DNA of 64,000 nt, taken from Chitinophagaceae bacterium (GTDB lineage: Bacteria; Bacteroidota; Bacteroidia; Chitinophagales; Chitinophagaceae). Made by a program: the position numbers and the translations under genes. Below, piece by piece: positions 26,555-36,796 of this stretch. The first letter of the stretch is position 1, and every line of letters begins with the position of its first letter. The DNA is taken from assembly GCA_016715365.1 (NCBI GenBank), contig JADKAM010000011.1:38108-102107 (forward strand), given 5' to 3'. Below the pieces are notes generated by a model, which was not told where the DNA came from, made no database searches, and worked only from the letters and a program-made list of their open reading frames with translations.

Positions 26555-29539
26555 TTAAAAATCTAAATTAAAGCCTAAAGAAAAAGTACGTGGCCTTGGG
26601 TAAATATTATTATCTACTCCACTATCATTTGCATTCTCAGGATCCAGACCTTTGTATTTAGTAATGATAAATACATTCTGAACACTGGCTGCAATACGCA
26701 GACTGGCTTTCCCTTTCATTATCTTACCCCAGTTATAACCCAGGTTAATATTATCCAGCCTGAAGAAAGAAGCATTCTCTATATAATAATCAGATAAATA
26801 CTGGTTGTTTGAGAAATTACTTTCCTGGTAATTGGCTGATGCATTACCAATAAAATTGATTGGATTTTTGATTTGCCTTAACACACCGTTGTTGGAATTG
26901 AAATTGTTATAAAGGTATGACCGATTGCTGCATGGCCAGCAATACCCAAAGAATACTTTTTATAAGTTACCTGTGTATTAAGACCGATAAAAATATCAGA
27001 AGCTGGCTTCTTATAATAGTAACGGTCGCTCTGATCTATTACACCATCCCTGTTCAGATCTTCATACAATCCTTCAACTGGTTTACCTGATGTTGGATCG
27101 TAAACCTGTTTGAAAACATAAAATACATTTGGGCTATAACCTACTGCCAGTCTTCCAATATTATTTCCTGTACCTCCAGATATTCCACTAACCTCAATTC
27201 CTTTAAAGTTAGGATCCTGTTGTTTTAAGAGGTTGGTGATTTCTCTGGTGTTATATGTAAAATTGAAACCAAAATCCCATTGCAGGTTTTGTTTCTTAAC
27301 AGGTGTAGTATTCAGTGTAAACTCAACACCTTTATTTTCCATATTACCCACATTGGTATACAGTTCAATATTAAAGTTGGCTCCTGCTGCTATAGGAACA
27401 ACACTTAAAAGGTCTTTTGTTTTTTTGAAATAATAATCTACTGAGCCGGAAATCCTGTTATTAAGAAACCCAAAATCGAAGCCAAGATTTGTTGTGGTTG
27501 TAGTTTCCCATTTCCTGGTACGGTCATAAGCCGAAGGACGTAAGAAACTGTAGAATGTACTACCAAATTGGTATTGAGCAGAACAATTACTTCTGGTGTA
27601 ATAAGGCAGATAAGAATAATAAGCAATTCCATCCTGATTACCGGTTGACCCCCAGCCAAACCTCAATTTAAGATCACTTATAACATTTACAGTTTTAAAG
27701 AAATCATCTTTTAATTTCCATGCTGCTGCTATTGCAGGATAATAACCTATCCTGTTATCCTGTGAAAACCTGGAACTGCCATCTCTGCGAAGCGAAGCTG
27801 TTATCAGGTATTTATTTGCAATAGAAATATTTACCCTACCTAAATATGATTCTAAACGCCACTCTGGTTTACCTGTGCCAAGAGCAGAACCCGGAAGCGT
27901 ATCTTTCATTTGCGGGTTGTTAGGATCGGCAATTGCCCTGTAACTGAATGAAGGAAAACTACTGCTGAATGTGACAAAATCCTGGTAACTGTGTCCAACC
28001 AAAACATCAACTTTAGTATTTAATTTTTTAAGCTCTTTAGCGTAAAAAAGCTGTATATCAGTTATTGTACTGGTTTTCTTTTGCTCGTAATATGTTTTGC
28101 GGCCACCAGTAAGGTAATTAGTTGCAGAAGCAGAGTCTATATTATCATTACCGCTGCCTTTTGCATTATCTATTCCAAAGTTAAATAAAACATGCAGGTC
28201 GGGAAACCAGTGAATTTTATAATCAAGCTGTATGTTACCAATAAAACGGTTAACATTTGATTTGTTGTCACGCTGATTTAGTAACGCTACTGGATTACGA
28301 GTTGCAAGTTGCATCAATGTTCCGTTTGGATCAAGCCATTCTGTGTATCCGCCAAATTTGCCGTTAGAAGACCTTACAGATTGTGTAGGGTCAAAGGCGA
28401 TTGCTGATCCTATTGCTCCCTGGTCTGCAAAATTATTTTTTGTATTACTTACTTTAAGGGCAAGGTTTACACTTAAATGATCATTTAAAAATTTCGGACT
28501 AAGGTTTAGTGAACCCGTAAAACGTTTAAAATTATCGGTTCTTAAAATACCATCCTGTGTTAAATAACCCATTGAAGCTCTGAAAGGAATATTCTTGATA
28601 GCACCACTGGCACTTATATTATTATCCCAGCCAAAAGCTGCACGGTAAATTTCTTTCTGCCAATCGGTATTTGCAGCTCCCTAACAATGCCTTAAAAAAG
28701 TTAGCATTGCCATCTGCATTAATAATTGCTCTTACCTCATCACCTGATAAAACCTTCACTGTTTTTCCAACTATACCTGTAGACAATTGTGTATTAAAGT
28801 TGTATCTTATTTTTCCTTTTACTCCTTTTTTAGTTGTAATAATAAGCACACCATTTGATGCCCTTGAACCATACAAAGCAGTGGCAGAAGCATCTTTTAA
28901 AACCGAAATAGATTCAATATCATTTGGGTTTATGGTATTTAAAAGATTGGAAGAACCGGAAATTCCGTTTCCTTCAACCGGTACACCATCAATAACAAGC
29001 AACGGATCGTTACTTGCATTTAGTGAAGCTCCTCCCCTAATCCTTATCCTGCTTCCACCACCAGGTGAACCACCACCGGTTGTTACTTCCAGGCCGGCTA
29101 CTTTCCCTTGTAACAATTGTTCAGAAGAGTTTACTACACCCTTTTGAAAATCTTTGGCAGATACAGAGGTAACGGAACCTGTTAAGTCGCCTCTTCGTTT
29201 TGTACCGTACGCAACCACAACCAGTTCATTGAGTTGCTGGTTTACCTGCACCAGGCTAACATCAACAACAGATTTACCGGCAAGACTTACTTCCTGCTGG
29301 GCAAAGCCTACAGAGGAAATTACCAAAACACCTGTTGGAGTTGCATTGATTTTGAATGAACCATCTGCCGCGGATTGCGTGGCAGTTTTTGTTCCTTTTA
29401 AAGTTATGGTTGCCCCGGAAACCGGAGTTCCGTCTTTTGAATCAGTTACTTTTCCGGTAACTGCATTTTGAGAAAATGCTGCCAAAGTCAGAAAGAACAT
29501 GACGGAGGCCAACATTAGTTTTTTGAAGATCTTTCTCAT
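26555..29539 (-). pseudogene. susC: SusC/RagA-like TonB-dependent transporter, two frameshifts
   Basis: Three frames on one strand together make a full-length SusC of roughly 990 residues. Codons 1-290 give a signal peptide, carboxypeptidase-regulatory domain (VTGKVTDSKDGTPVSGATI) and plug (GSRIRIRGGASLNASNDPLL). At 28679-28681 one extra base in a CCC run (GGG in the gene) shifts the frame; removing it restores LLGAANTDWQKEIYR. Near 26909-26913 a missing base shifts it again, before NNGVLRQIKNPINFIG; the frame then runs to the terminal LGFNLDF. As written, the barrel would not be made. These may be assembly errors or real inactivation; susD next to it is intact. Confidence 0.88.
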
Positions 29540-29607
29540 AAAACAAGCTTTTCGTTTTTAAAAATTTGCAATCGAATTCTAAACATTGTACATAACCAAA
29601 AAATGAA

Positions 29608-29624
29608 TATGTACAAAATACACA
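29608..29624. promoter_or_regulatory. Operator-like palindrome, susC distal copy (one mismatch)
   Basis: TATGTA-CAAAA-TACACA, one base different from the exact motif. It sits 7 nt from the exact copy at 29632-29648, so two sites are in tandem 69-109 nt before the susC ATG. Confidence 0.5.
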
Positions 29625-29631
29625 AATAGAA

Positions 29632-29648
29632 TGTGTATAAAGTACACA
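29632..29648. promoter_or_regulatory. Operator-like palindrome TGTGTA-N5-TACACA (susC)
   Basis: Exact TGTGTA-TAAAG-TACACA in the 224-bp gap between susC and the Nudix regulator gene. This gap should also hold the susC promoter. Confidence 0.65.
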
Positions 29649-29763
29649 ATTTAGCACTTTTTTTGAACCTACAATTATTTGTTAAAAAAAATTGGATAAA
29701 AAAACTGAAACGCTAAACACCCATTTTGTAAACCCTTGTTAATCAGTTTTTTCCAAACGGGGT

Positions 29764-30510
29764 TTAAAAATCAATCCCTACCCATTTTTTCTTTTTCTTT
29801 TCGTATTTATTATAATTGAAATTATACAGTTTGCCCGGCCTGTGCGGAACATCCTGCTCCATTTCATCTATATCTACCAAAAAGTCCATGGCAAAGAATT
29901 TCTTACGGAAATTCCGCCTGTCCATTTTGATATTTAATATCGCTTCATACACATTCTGCAGTTCACGCAGAGAGAATTTTTTGGGCAGCAGGCTGAATGC
30001 CAGTGGATGCTCCTGCACACGTCTTTGCAGCTGTTCATAACTGCAATCCAGGATTTGCTTGTGATCAAATGCCAGATCCTCAATTTCAGAAACATCATGC
30101 CAGTGAAGCTCGTTATCGAGTATTTTTAGTTTATGATTCTGGATATTGATCAATGAATAATAAACTACGGTTACTACCCTGCCTGCCGGATGCCTGTGTA
30201 AACTACCAAAGGTTTTAACCTGCTCCATATAAACATCATCAAGGCCGGTACGTTGTTTTAAAATGCGGCTTGCCGCTTCATCAAGCTCTTCACGAGGATC
30301 AACGAGGTCTCCCAATAAGGACCATTTGCCCTGAAATTTTTTCAGATCACTTCTTATTAACAGCACTTTCAGTTTATTCTCATCAAATCCAAAAATTACG
30401 CAGTCAACTGATAAAGCAATCCGGTTGATGCTTTCAACTTCTGATTGAATGGCTGATAAGGATTTGATTGTTTGTGCCTGGCTGGTGTGACTGGATTTAC
30501 TCATATGCAT
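29764..30510 (-). CDS. Nudix-type transcriptional regulator (NrtR-like)
   Basis: The 248-residue protein has an N-terminal Nudix-fold domain (SVDCVIFGFDENKLKVLLI to LVDPREELDEAASRILKQRTG) whose Nudix box is degenerate, as in regulators that bind rather than hydrolyse ligands. The C-terminal part (FSLRELQNVYEAILNIKMD and RRNFRKKFFAMDFL) is a winged helix-turn-helix. Related regulators in Bacteroidota control sugar genes such as the arabinose regulon. It starts 19 nt after the large GH13 gene and precedes susC, so it likely controls the starch locus. ATG 30504 is an equally good start. Confidence 0.85.
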   Translation of the reverse strand: MHMSKSSHTSQAQTIKSLSAIQSEVESINRIALSVDCVIFGFDENKLKVLLIRSDLKKFQGKWSLLGDLVDPREELDEAASRILKQRTGLDDVYMEQVKTFGSLHRHPAGRVVTVVYYSLINIQNHKLKILDNELHWHDVSEIEDLAFDHKQILDCSYEQLQRRVQEHPLAFSLLPKKFSLRELQNVYEAILNIKMDRRNFRKKFFAMDFLVDIDEMEQDVPHRPGKLYNFNYNKYEKKKKKWVGIDF

Positions 30511-30528
30511 TTCTAAAAAATTACGTTA

Positions 30529-33500
30529 TTAATATTTTACAAATTTCACCACATTGCCTCTGCCATGCTGCTTCAATTCAAGTATATAAACTCCTTTTGC
30601 AAGCATGCTTAGCTGACTTGTAACGGATATCTGATATTGACCTCTAATCTGGCTGGTATTTAAAAGTGTTTGTACTCTTTGTCCCTGCGGATTAAATACT
30701 TCAATGCTTACTCTTCCATTATCAGCTATGATGTAATCAATCAGCGCATTGCCTGTTACCGGATTTGGAGATATTTTTATTCCGTAACCATTTTTTAAAT
30801 TCGTTATCTGGTTATTGTGTGCTAACGTACTAAACTGTGCTGTTGCATAATTATTTGCTGGTGTTGCGGCACAGTTTGCATTCACCCTCCAATCATAAAA
30901 AGTGGATTGTGTGAGGTTTGATACTGAAACAGAACCGGCAGTAATTGATGCTGCAGCAGTTACCCAGGCTCCGGAACCCGAAACCCTGTAATCGACCGAA
31001 TAAAAATTTCCGGCAGTAACATTCCAGTTAAGTACCGCTGAATTGGTTGTGATGCCTGTAACATTCAGGCCTGTTGGTGCAGCTGGAGTTGCAGTTACAT
31101 TTACATTTATTGCTGCTCTTGGCCCTTCGCCACAGTTATTTGTCTGACTAACATAATAACTGGTGCTGCCTGCTGTGGTTGTTATTGGCGTGGGTGCAGT
31201 GGCACTGCCAGTACCGCCTGTTGCTGTAGTGTACCATGTAAGATTTGTACCGGTTGCAGTTAATGCTGTGGCAGTAACGTTCTGGCAATAAGTTACCGGA
31301 GTGGTTGCGGTTGGCGCTGCAGGTAAACCGGTAATGTTAACAGCAATAACAGCTCTTTGACTTTCGCATCCACTTATTGTTTGTGTTACATAATAATTAG
31401 TGCTTCCTGCTGTTGCAGTTGATGGTGTTGGTGCAGTAGCAACACCTGTTCCGCCTGTTGCAGTGGTGTACCATAATAACGCTGTTCCGGTTGCTGTTAA
31501 AGGAACAGCAGCTGCATTTTGACAATAAGTAACCGGTGTTGTAACGGTGGGTATACCTGGTGCAGCATTTACATTTACTGTTATTGAAGCACGCGGGCTT
31601 TCGCAACCATTATTAGATTGACTTACATACCAGGCAGTGCTGCCCGCTGTTGCTGTGGATGGTATTGGTGGTGTTGCGTTACCCGTACCACCGGTAGCAA
31701 CTGTATACCATAACAGGTTAGTGCCGGTTGCTGTTAAAGCAGGTGCTGTAACATTCTGACAATAAGTTAATGGACTGGTAACACCAGGCGCAGCAGGAAC
31801 TGCCGATACATTTACAACAATTACTGCCCTGGGACTTTCGCCACAACTCTGCGTTTGACTTACATAATATGATATACTACCGATTGTTGTTGTTGAGGGT
31901 GTTGGTGCTGTTGAACTACCTGTACCACCGGTAGCAGTTGTGTACCACAATAAACTGGTACCCGTTGCAGTAAGTTGAACAGCTGCCCCATTCTGGCAAT
32001 AATTAACCGGGCTGGTTACGGTTGGCGCAGGTGTATTTGCGGTAACATTTACAACAATTGGCAAACGTGCACTTTCGCAGCTTCCAATAGTTTGCGTTAC
32101 ATAATAAGTTGTACTGCCAATGGTTGTAGTAGATGGTGTTGGTGCCGTAGGACTGCCCGTACCGCCTGTAGCGGTGGTGTACCATAGTAAGTTTGTACCA
32201 GTTGCCTGCAAGGGCGATGCTGTTGCATTCTGGCAATAGTTTACCGGGCTTGTTGCAGCAGGCAATGCAGTAGCACATGCAGGTACACTTACATAAATAT
32301 GATACTCACCTGGCTGAAGTGTTATACTTTGCGATGTTGCAGTTAAATTAAAATTACTTCCGGTAATACCATTTAAAGCGGTGCCTGTACCATTGCTGAT
32401 ATAATTTGTCCAATCGCCGGCTGATTGAAAAGTAACAGTTTTGGTTTGTGCCACCACATCAAAATTGGCAACAACCGTTACTTTTTTGCCAGCAGCATTC
32501 GGATCGGCAATTTGAAAAACTTTTACCAATCCGCTGTTAAAATCATACGTAAAACTAGTGTTATTAAAAACAGCCGGATTGCTTAAGCGTAATTGTATAA
32601 TACTTTTGTAAGTGTTGTATAAATGCACCCTTTCCGGTACCAGCATATACTCCCAATGCGGGGGTTTGTTTGCTACATTCGATCCGCCGAAAGTAAGCGG
32701 TATATCATAACCTCTTTCTCCAAACTGCCAGATCATTTTAGGGCCGGGTACTGTAAAGAAAACAGTAGCAGCAGCCTCCACCCTGGCCAGTGCAGTATTC
32801 AGATTACGCACATTATAACTGCCGGCAGAATTACCAAATGTTATATTCTTATACATGTTGCGTTCTTCATCATGGCTTTCCATATATCCCATCACCGCAG
32901 GATTATTAAATCCACGTTGCGGACTGTTGTATGAAATAGCAGAAATATCTGAAGTAGCCACAAAACCCATGGTACATTGGTTGTAGGTAAAATTGCTGTT
33001 ACCCCATAACATAAAACCGTGTGCTGCATATTCCTGTTCTTCCTGGCTTGGCAGTGTTCCTAAAAATTCCAAGATCATATAAGTACCCGGGTATGTAGGA
33101 AGTGTACCATCATAATATCTCTTTAAATTGGCAACCCTGCTTGCATCATAATTTTCAATGGTAGTGGTATTGCTGGATGTTTGCGTAAATCCTTTGGCAA
33201 GATCAAAACGGTATCCGTCTATTTTGTATTCCGACAGCCAGTGATTTAATGAACGCTGAGTCAGGTATTGTGTTGCTGTTGAAGTATGATTAAAGTCGTT
33301 AAAGAAAGCATATGCATGCGGGGCAGTAGGATTTAACCATGGATTATTAGGTGCAGGCCTGTTGTTAGCTGCATCCCAATACATTTTTGCCTGTGGTGCG
33401 TTACCGGTACAATGATTATAAACAACATCCAGTATCACTGCAATACCGTTCTGGTGGCATTTATCAATAAATTCTTTCAGCTTATTTTTTGTACCATAAT

Positions 33501-34866
33501 ATTTATCGGGTGCAAAATAAAAAGATGGATTATAGCCCCAGCTTTCATTTCCGTCAAACTCATTGATGGGCATTAATTCAATGGCATTGATGCCGATATT
33601 TTTTAAATAAAGCAAAGAGTCAATCAAAGATTGATAACTGTGTTCTGCTGTAAAATCCCTGATCAGTAATTCGTACACCACCAGGTTTTTCTTATCTGGC
33701 TTAACAAAATTATTTACCTGCCAGTTATATTGCGGTTCTGCTGTTTGTATAATACCAACTTGTCCGGTTGTTAAACCTGTAGGATAAGGTTTAAGGCCTG
33801 GATAAGTTGTTGCATTGATGAACTGATCATCCGGATCCAATACTTTTTGTGTGTATGGATCTGCAGTTCTGATGGTATTGTCAACTAAATACTGATAGCC
33901 ATATTCCTGGCCGGGCGTAAGTCCTGTTAATGTTATCCAGAAATAATTTCCATCGGGTGTTTTATTCATCTGGTAAGTACATTGATTGGCCCAGCCTGAA
34001 AAATCACCAATGGCAACCACGTTGTTTTTACCAGGTGCAAACAAAACCAATGTGACAGCCGTGTTGTTTGGATTATAGTTTAACCCTTCAATGACACCCG
34101 ATGGCAATGGCGCCACATTGGTTGCAGGGGCAATATAAAAACTGAATGAATCTTTTACAGTTGTTGAACCATTATTTCCTTCCAGGAATACCTGGTGTGT
34201 ACAGGCTGTTGCAATGGTTGGATTGGCAGAAATGGTATTGGCATTGGCGGCAGTGTTAATGTTAGTACCATCCAGTTTTAAAGTAAGGTTTGAATTTGCA
34301 GATGCAACACCAGTTATGCTGATACTGCCGCCAACAGCTACATTTATCGGTTCAACCCATGGTATGTACCTGGGTTCAAATGGTGGAAGATTTAAGCGTA
34401 CACCATATTCTGCACTGCCATACACAGGCAGGTACATATCACTAACATCCGAATTAACCTGCTTTAAGGAACCTGTTGCATTTCGGAAAATTACTGTTAC
34501 TTTTTTTATGATTTCTCCGGCAGGTACACCAAAAAAAGTACGGATATTGTTAATGGTATACTGGTATTTATTTGCACCAAGTGATGTAGCATTTGCCAAT
34601 GGATCTGTAGAACCCCAGGTGAATTTTACATATTTCCAGTCAGTTGGCCCGGTACTTAAATTGGTAATTACACCAACATGCACATATACATTAGCTGAGT
34701 TCCCACCTTCAAAATTCAACAGACCCTGGTTGCCTTTATTGCAATCAACTGTAAAACTTAAAGTGGAATTATCTACCGGAAATTCAGGAGTCCAGCTTAA
34801 CAACCGTTGGGCATTTACTGAAAAAACAAGGCATAGAATAGCGAGTGAAAGGAGAATTTTTTTCAT
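30529..34866 (-). CDS. Large secreted GH13 alpha-amylase with Ig-like repeats and T9SS sorting domain
   Basis: From ATG 34866 (MKKILLSLAILCL) the product is 1445 residues. Order: signal peptide, N-terminal beta domains, a CBM48-like domain (VVAIGDFSGWANQ), GH13 barrel (about 400-800) with nucleophile Asp555 (GYRFDLAKG), acid/base Glu600 (MILEFLG) and Asp666 (MESHDEER), and a C-terminal beta domain. Five Ig-like repeats of about 79 residues follow (each with TYCQN and WYTTATGGTG), then a fibronectin III domain and a type IX sorting domain (KISPNPVTGNALIDYI to KGVYILELKQ). It should be exported by T9SS and attached to or released from the surface. An earlier in-frame ATG at 34899 is less likely, since it would lie at the edge of the operator. 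Confidence 0.9.
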   Translation of the reverse strand: MKKILLSLAILCLVFSVNAQRLLSWTPEFPVDNSTLSFTVDCNKGNQGLLNFEGGNSANVYVHVGVITNLSTGPTDWKYVKFTWGSTDPLANATSLGANKYQYTINNIRTFFGVPAGEIIKKVTVIFRNATGSLKQVNSDVSDMYLPVYGSAEYGVRLNLPPFEPRYIPWVEPINVAVGGSISITGVASANSNLTLKLDGTNINTAANANTISANPTIATACTHQVFLEGNNGSTTVKDSFSFYIAPATNVAPLPSGVIEGLNYNPNNTAVTLVLFAPGKNNVVAIGDFSGWANQCTYQMNKTPDGNYFWITLTGLTPGQEYGYQYLVDNTIRTADPYTQKVLDPDDQFINATTYPGLKPYPTGLTTGQVGIIQTAEPQYNWQVNNFVKPDKKNLVVYELLIRDFTAEHSYQSLIDSLLYLKNIGINAIELMPINEFDGNESWGYNPSFYFAPDKYYGTKNKLKEFIDKCHQNGIAVILDVVYNHCTGNAPQAKMYWDAANNRPAPNNPWLNPTAPHAYAFFNDFNHTSTATQYLTQRSLNHWLSEYKIDGYRFDLAKGFTQTSSNTTTIENYDASRVANLKRYYDGTLPTYPGTYMILEFLGTLPSQEEQEYAAHGFMLWGNSNFTYNQCTMGFVATSDISAISYNSPQRGFNNPAVMGYMESHDEERNMYKNITFGNSAGSYNVRNLNTALARVEAAATVFFTVPGPKMIWQFGERGYDIPLTFGGSNVANKPPHWEYMLVPERVHLYNTYKSIIQLRLSNPAVFNNTSFTYDFNSGLVKVFQIADPNAAGKKVTVVANFDVVAQTKTVTFQSAGDWTNYISNGTGTALNGITGSNFNLTATSQSITLQPGEYHIYVSVPACATALPAATSPVNYCQNATASPLQATGTNLLWYTTATGGTGSPTAPTPSTTTIGSTTYYVTQTIGSCESARLPIVVNVTANTPAPTVTSPVNYCQNGAAVQLTATGTSLLWYTTATGGTGSSTAPTPSTTTIGSISYYVSQTQSCGESPRAVIVVNVSAVPAAPGVTSPLTYCQNVTAPALTATGTNLLWYTVATGGTGNATPPIPSTATAGSTAWYVSQSNNGCESPRASITVNVNAAPGIPTVTTPVTYCQNAAAVPLTATGTALLWYTTATGGTGVATAPTPSTATAGSTNYYVTQTISGCESQRAVIAVNITGLPAAPTATTPVTYCQNVTATALTATGTNLTWYTTATGGTGSATAPTPITTTAGSTSYYVSQTNNCGEGPRAAINVNVTATPAAPTGLNVTGITTNSAVLNWNVTAGNFYSVDYRVSGSGAWVTAAASITAGSVSVSNLTQSTFYDWRVNANCAATPANNYATAQFSTLAHNNQITNLKNGYGIKISPNPVTGNALIDYIIADNGRVSIEVFNPQGQRVQTLLNTSQIRGQYQISVTSQLSMLAKGVYILELKQHGRGNVVKFVKY
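31085..32265. repeat. Five tandem coding repeats of about 237 bp
   Basis: The five Ig-like units of the large amylase repeat at 235-240 bp. The codons for YCQN recur near 32229, 31991, 31752, 31517 and 31281. The high DNA similarity makes this a place for copy-number change or misassembly. Confidence 0.8.
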
Positions 34867-34881
34867 GTAGCAGGCATTTAA

Positions 34882-34898
34882 TGTGTAAAAATAACACA
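34882..34898. promoter_or_regulatory. Operator-like palindrome (large GH13), one mismatch
   Basis: TGTGTA-AAAAT-AACACA, one base off the exact motif, 16-32 nt before the ATG of the large amylase gene. Confidence 0.55.
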
Positions 34899-34935
34899 TT
34901 ATTCCAATTCTCCAAAAAAGATTTACCCAGTCTGA

Positions 34936-36794
34936 TTATCTGATTAGTTCAAACACGTTGCTCCTGTATGAATCAAGGCTAAAATCTTTTATCTCCGTTA
35001 CTGCTCCGCTATTGATATTTTTCATTTTAGAAAAGCCCTTTGTTCTTTCTTCAAATCTTTTCAACGCAATTGTTTTATTCTCTTTTGCGGTATTCATTAC
35101 AACCATTACAGTTTGCGTATCATCGTATCTGAAGTAAACGTACACTCCATCCTGCGGTACAAACTGCATCATTTTACCGCTGGTGATAGCAGATGATTTT
35201 TTTCGATAATTGGCCAGTGTTGAAATATGATTCCATATCTCATTTTCTTTTGCATTGCGGCCATTGGCAGTAAATTTATCAACCTTGTCCTCTTTCCATC
35301 CACCTAAAAAATCCTGCCGTACATAACCATCATTGGGGCTTGTAGTTCCCGTCATTCCTACCTCTCCACCATAATAGAACTGCGGCACTCCCCTGCAGGT
35401 AAGCAACCAGTTAACAGCCGTTTTATATTTTTCTACATCTTCATTAACCACTGTATAAAACCTTGCCATATCATGATTATCTAAAAAAATCACATTACGC
35501 ATCGGGTCTTTGTACACATAATCCTGGGCCAGTACCGTGTATAATTTATTCACGCCATCTGTCCAGCCAAAATCTTTGGTCATGGCATCGCTGATACCCC
35601 ACAATGTTTGAAAATCGGTAGCAGCCTGCAGGTTGCTTTTAAAAGGAATATTATAATTGTTTTGTACAAAATAACTTTGGTTGGGTACACCGTGTACCCA
35701 TGTTTCGCCAAACAAAGTAATTTTTGGATACTCATCTTCCAGCGCTTTGTTGCAGCGGTTCATAAAAGGCAGGTCATTGTATGCATACGTGTCAATCCTC
35801 CATCCGTCAATACCAAATTCTTCAACCGTCCACAAAGCATGCTGAATTAAAAAATTGGCAACATAAGGATTGCCCTGGTTCAGATCGGGCATCAGCGTTA
35901 CAAACCAGCCATCTGCCATTACTTTATAATCGGCTTTGCTTGCGTAAGGATCAAAAAGGGTTTGATCTTTATAACTCGTTTGCGTATAAGACGGCCATTG
36001 ATGCAGCCAGTCTTTCATGGGTGCATCTGTTACCGTGTGGTGATAAATGCCAACATGGTTGTAAACAGCATCCTGGATAACTTTCATTCCTTTTTTATGC
36101 GTTGCATCAACCAGTTCATGGTAAGCTTTATCGCCGCCAAGCCGGGGATCTACTTTGTAATGATTGGTAAAAGCATATCCGTGTTCTGTACGGTTATCCA
36201 TATCATTTTCAATTACCGGGTTAAGCCACAATGCTGTAACACCAAGCGATTGGAGGTAATCCAGTTTATTGGCAATGCCTTTTAAATCGCCACCATGGCG
36301 GTTAAAAACGGTATCCCTGTTTAAGGTCTGATCCCGCATTCCGGGCACCCGGTCATTGCTTTCATCGCCGTTGCTGAAACGATCGGGCATGATGAGGTAC
36401 ATAAAATCTTTTGAAGTAACGCCCTGTGCAAATGTTGATCCATTACCGGTACGGCGGGCTTTTAATTCATAAGACAGTTCCATATTTTTTACAAAAGGGA
36501 AACTGAATTTTCCGGGTTTTGCATTTGCATCAATAACCAGGTCAAGAAAAATATAATTTGGATTTTCTACCCGGTTAATTTTAGTAAGCCTTACTCCTGT
36601 TGCCAGTTTAACACCATCCGGCCCCATTTTTATCATGGGAAAATTACCGGCAACATTTTTCCATGTACCATTATCTGCAGCTTATTCCATTTCATGCCGG
36701 CCCACCAATGGGTGGGATAGCAGTTATATTTTTCCTGCGCAAAAGCAGTAACAATAAACAGTACTGCAAAAAATGAAAGCAAAATCTTTTTCAT
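34936..36794 (-). pseudogene. GH13 neopullulanase/cyclomaltodextrinase-like enzyme, frameshifted
   Basis: The gene starts at ATG 36794 with a signal peptide (MKKILLSFFAVLF to AFAQ). The frame breaks at 36656-36660, where a T5 run (A5 in the gene) should be six: adding one base joins KLQIMVHGK to NVAGNFPMIKMGP. The rest (566 residues from 36636) has the N-terminal cyclomaltodextrinase domain, a GH13 barrel with GIDGWRIDTYAYND, LFGETWVHG and FLDNHDMARF, and a C-terminal domain. It should degrade maltooligosaccharides in the periplasm or at the surface. It starts 2 nt after the MFS stop. The single-base change may be an assembly error. Confidence 0.87.
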
Positions 36795-36796
36795 AC

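Noticed and set aside
26909..28681. SusC frameshifts as a phase-variation switch
   Set aside because: The runs are only three bases long and no inverted repeats or recombinase flank them; error or decay is simpler.
28671..29147. Plus-strand frame of 158 codons opposite susC
   Set aside because: The minus strand reads a full SusC plug domain here. The frame is open only because of antisense codon bias.
31085..32265. Regular repeats that might be a CRISPR array
   Set aside because: The period is about 237 bp, each unit is coding, and there are no short direct repeats with unique spacers or cas genes.
34214..34870. Plus-strand frame of 218 codons
   Set aside because: It overlaps the N-terminal part of the large amylase, whose domains and signal peptide are clear. 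No promoter or recognisable protein features on the plus strand.
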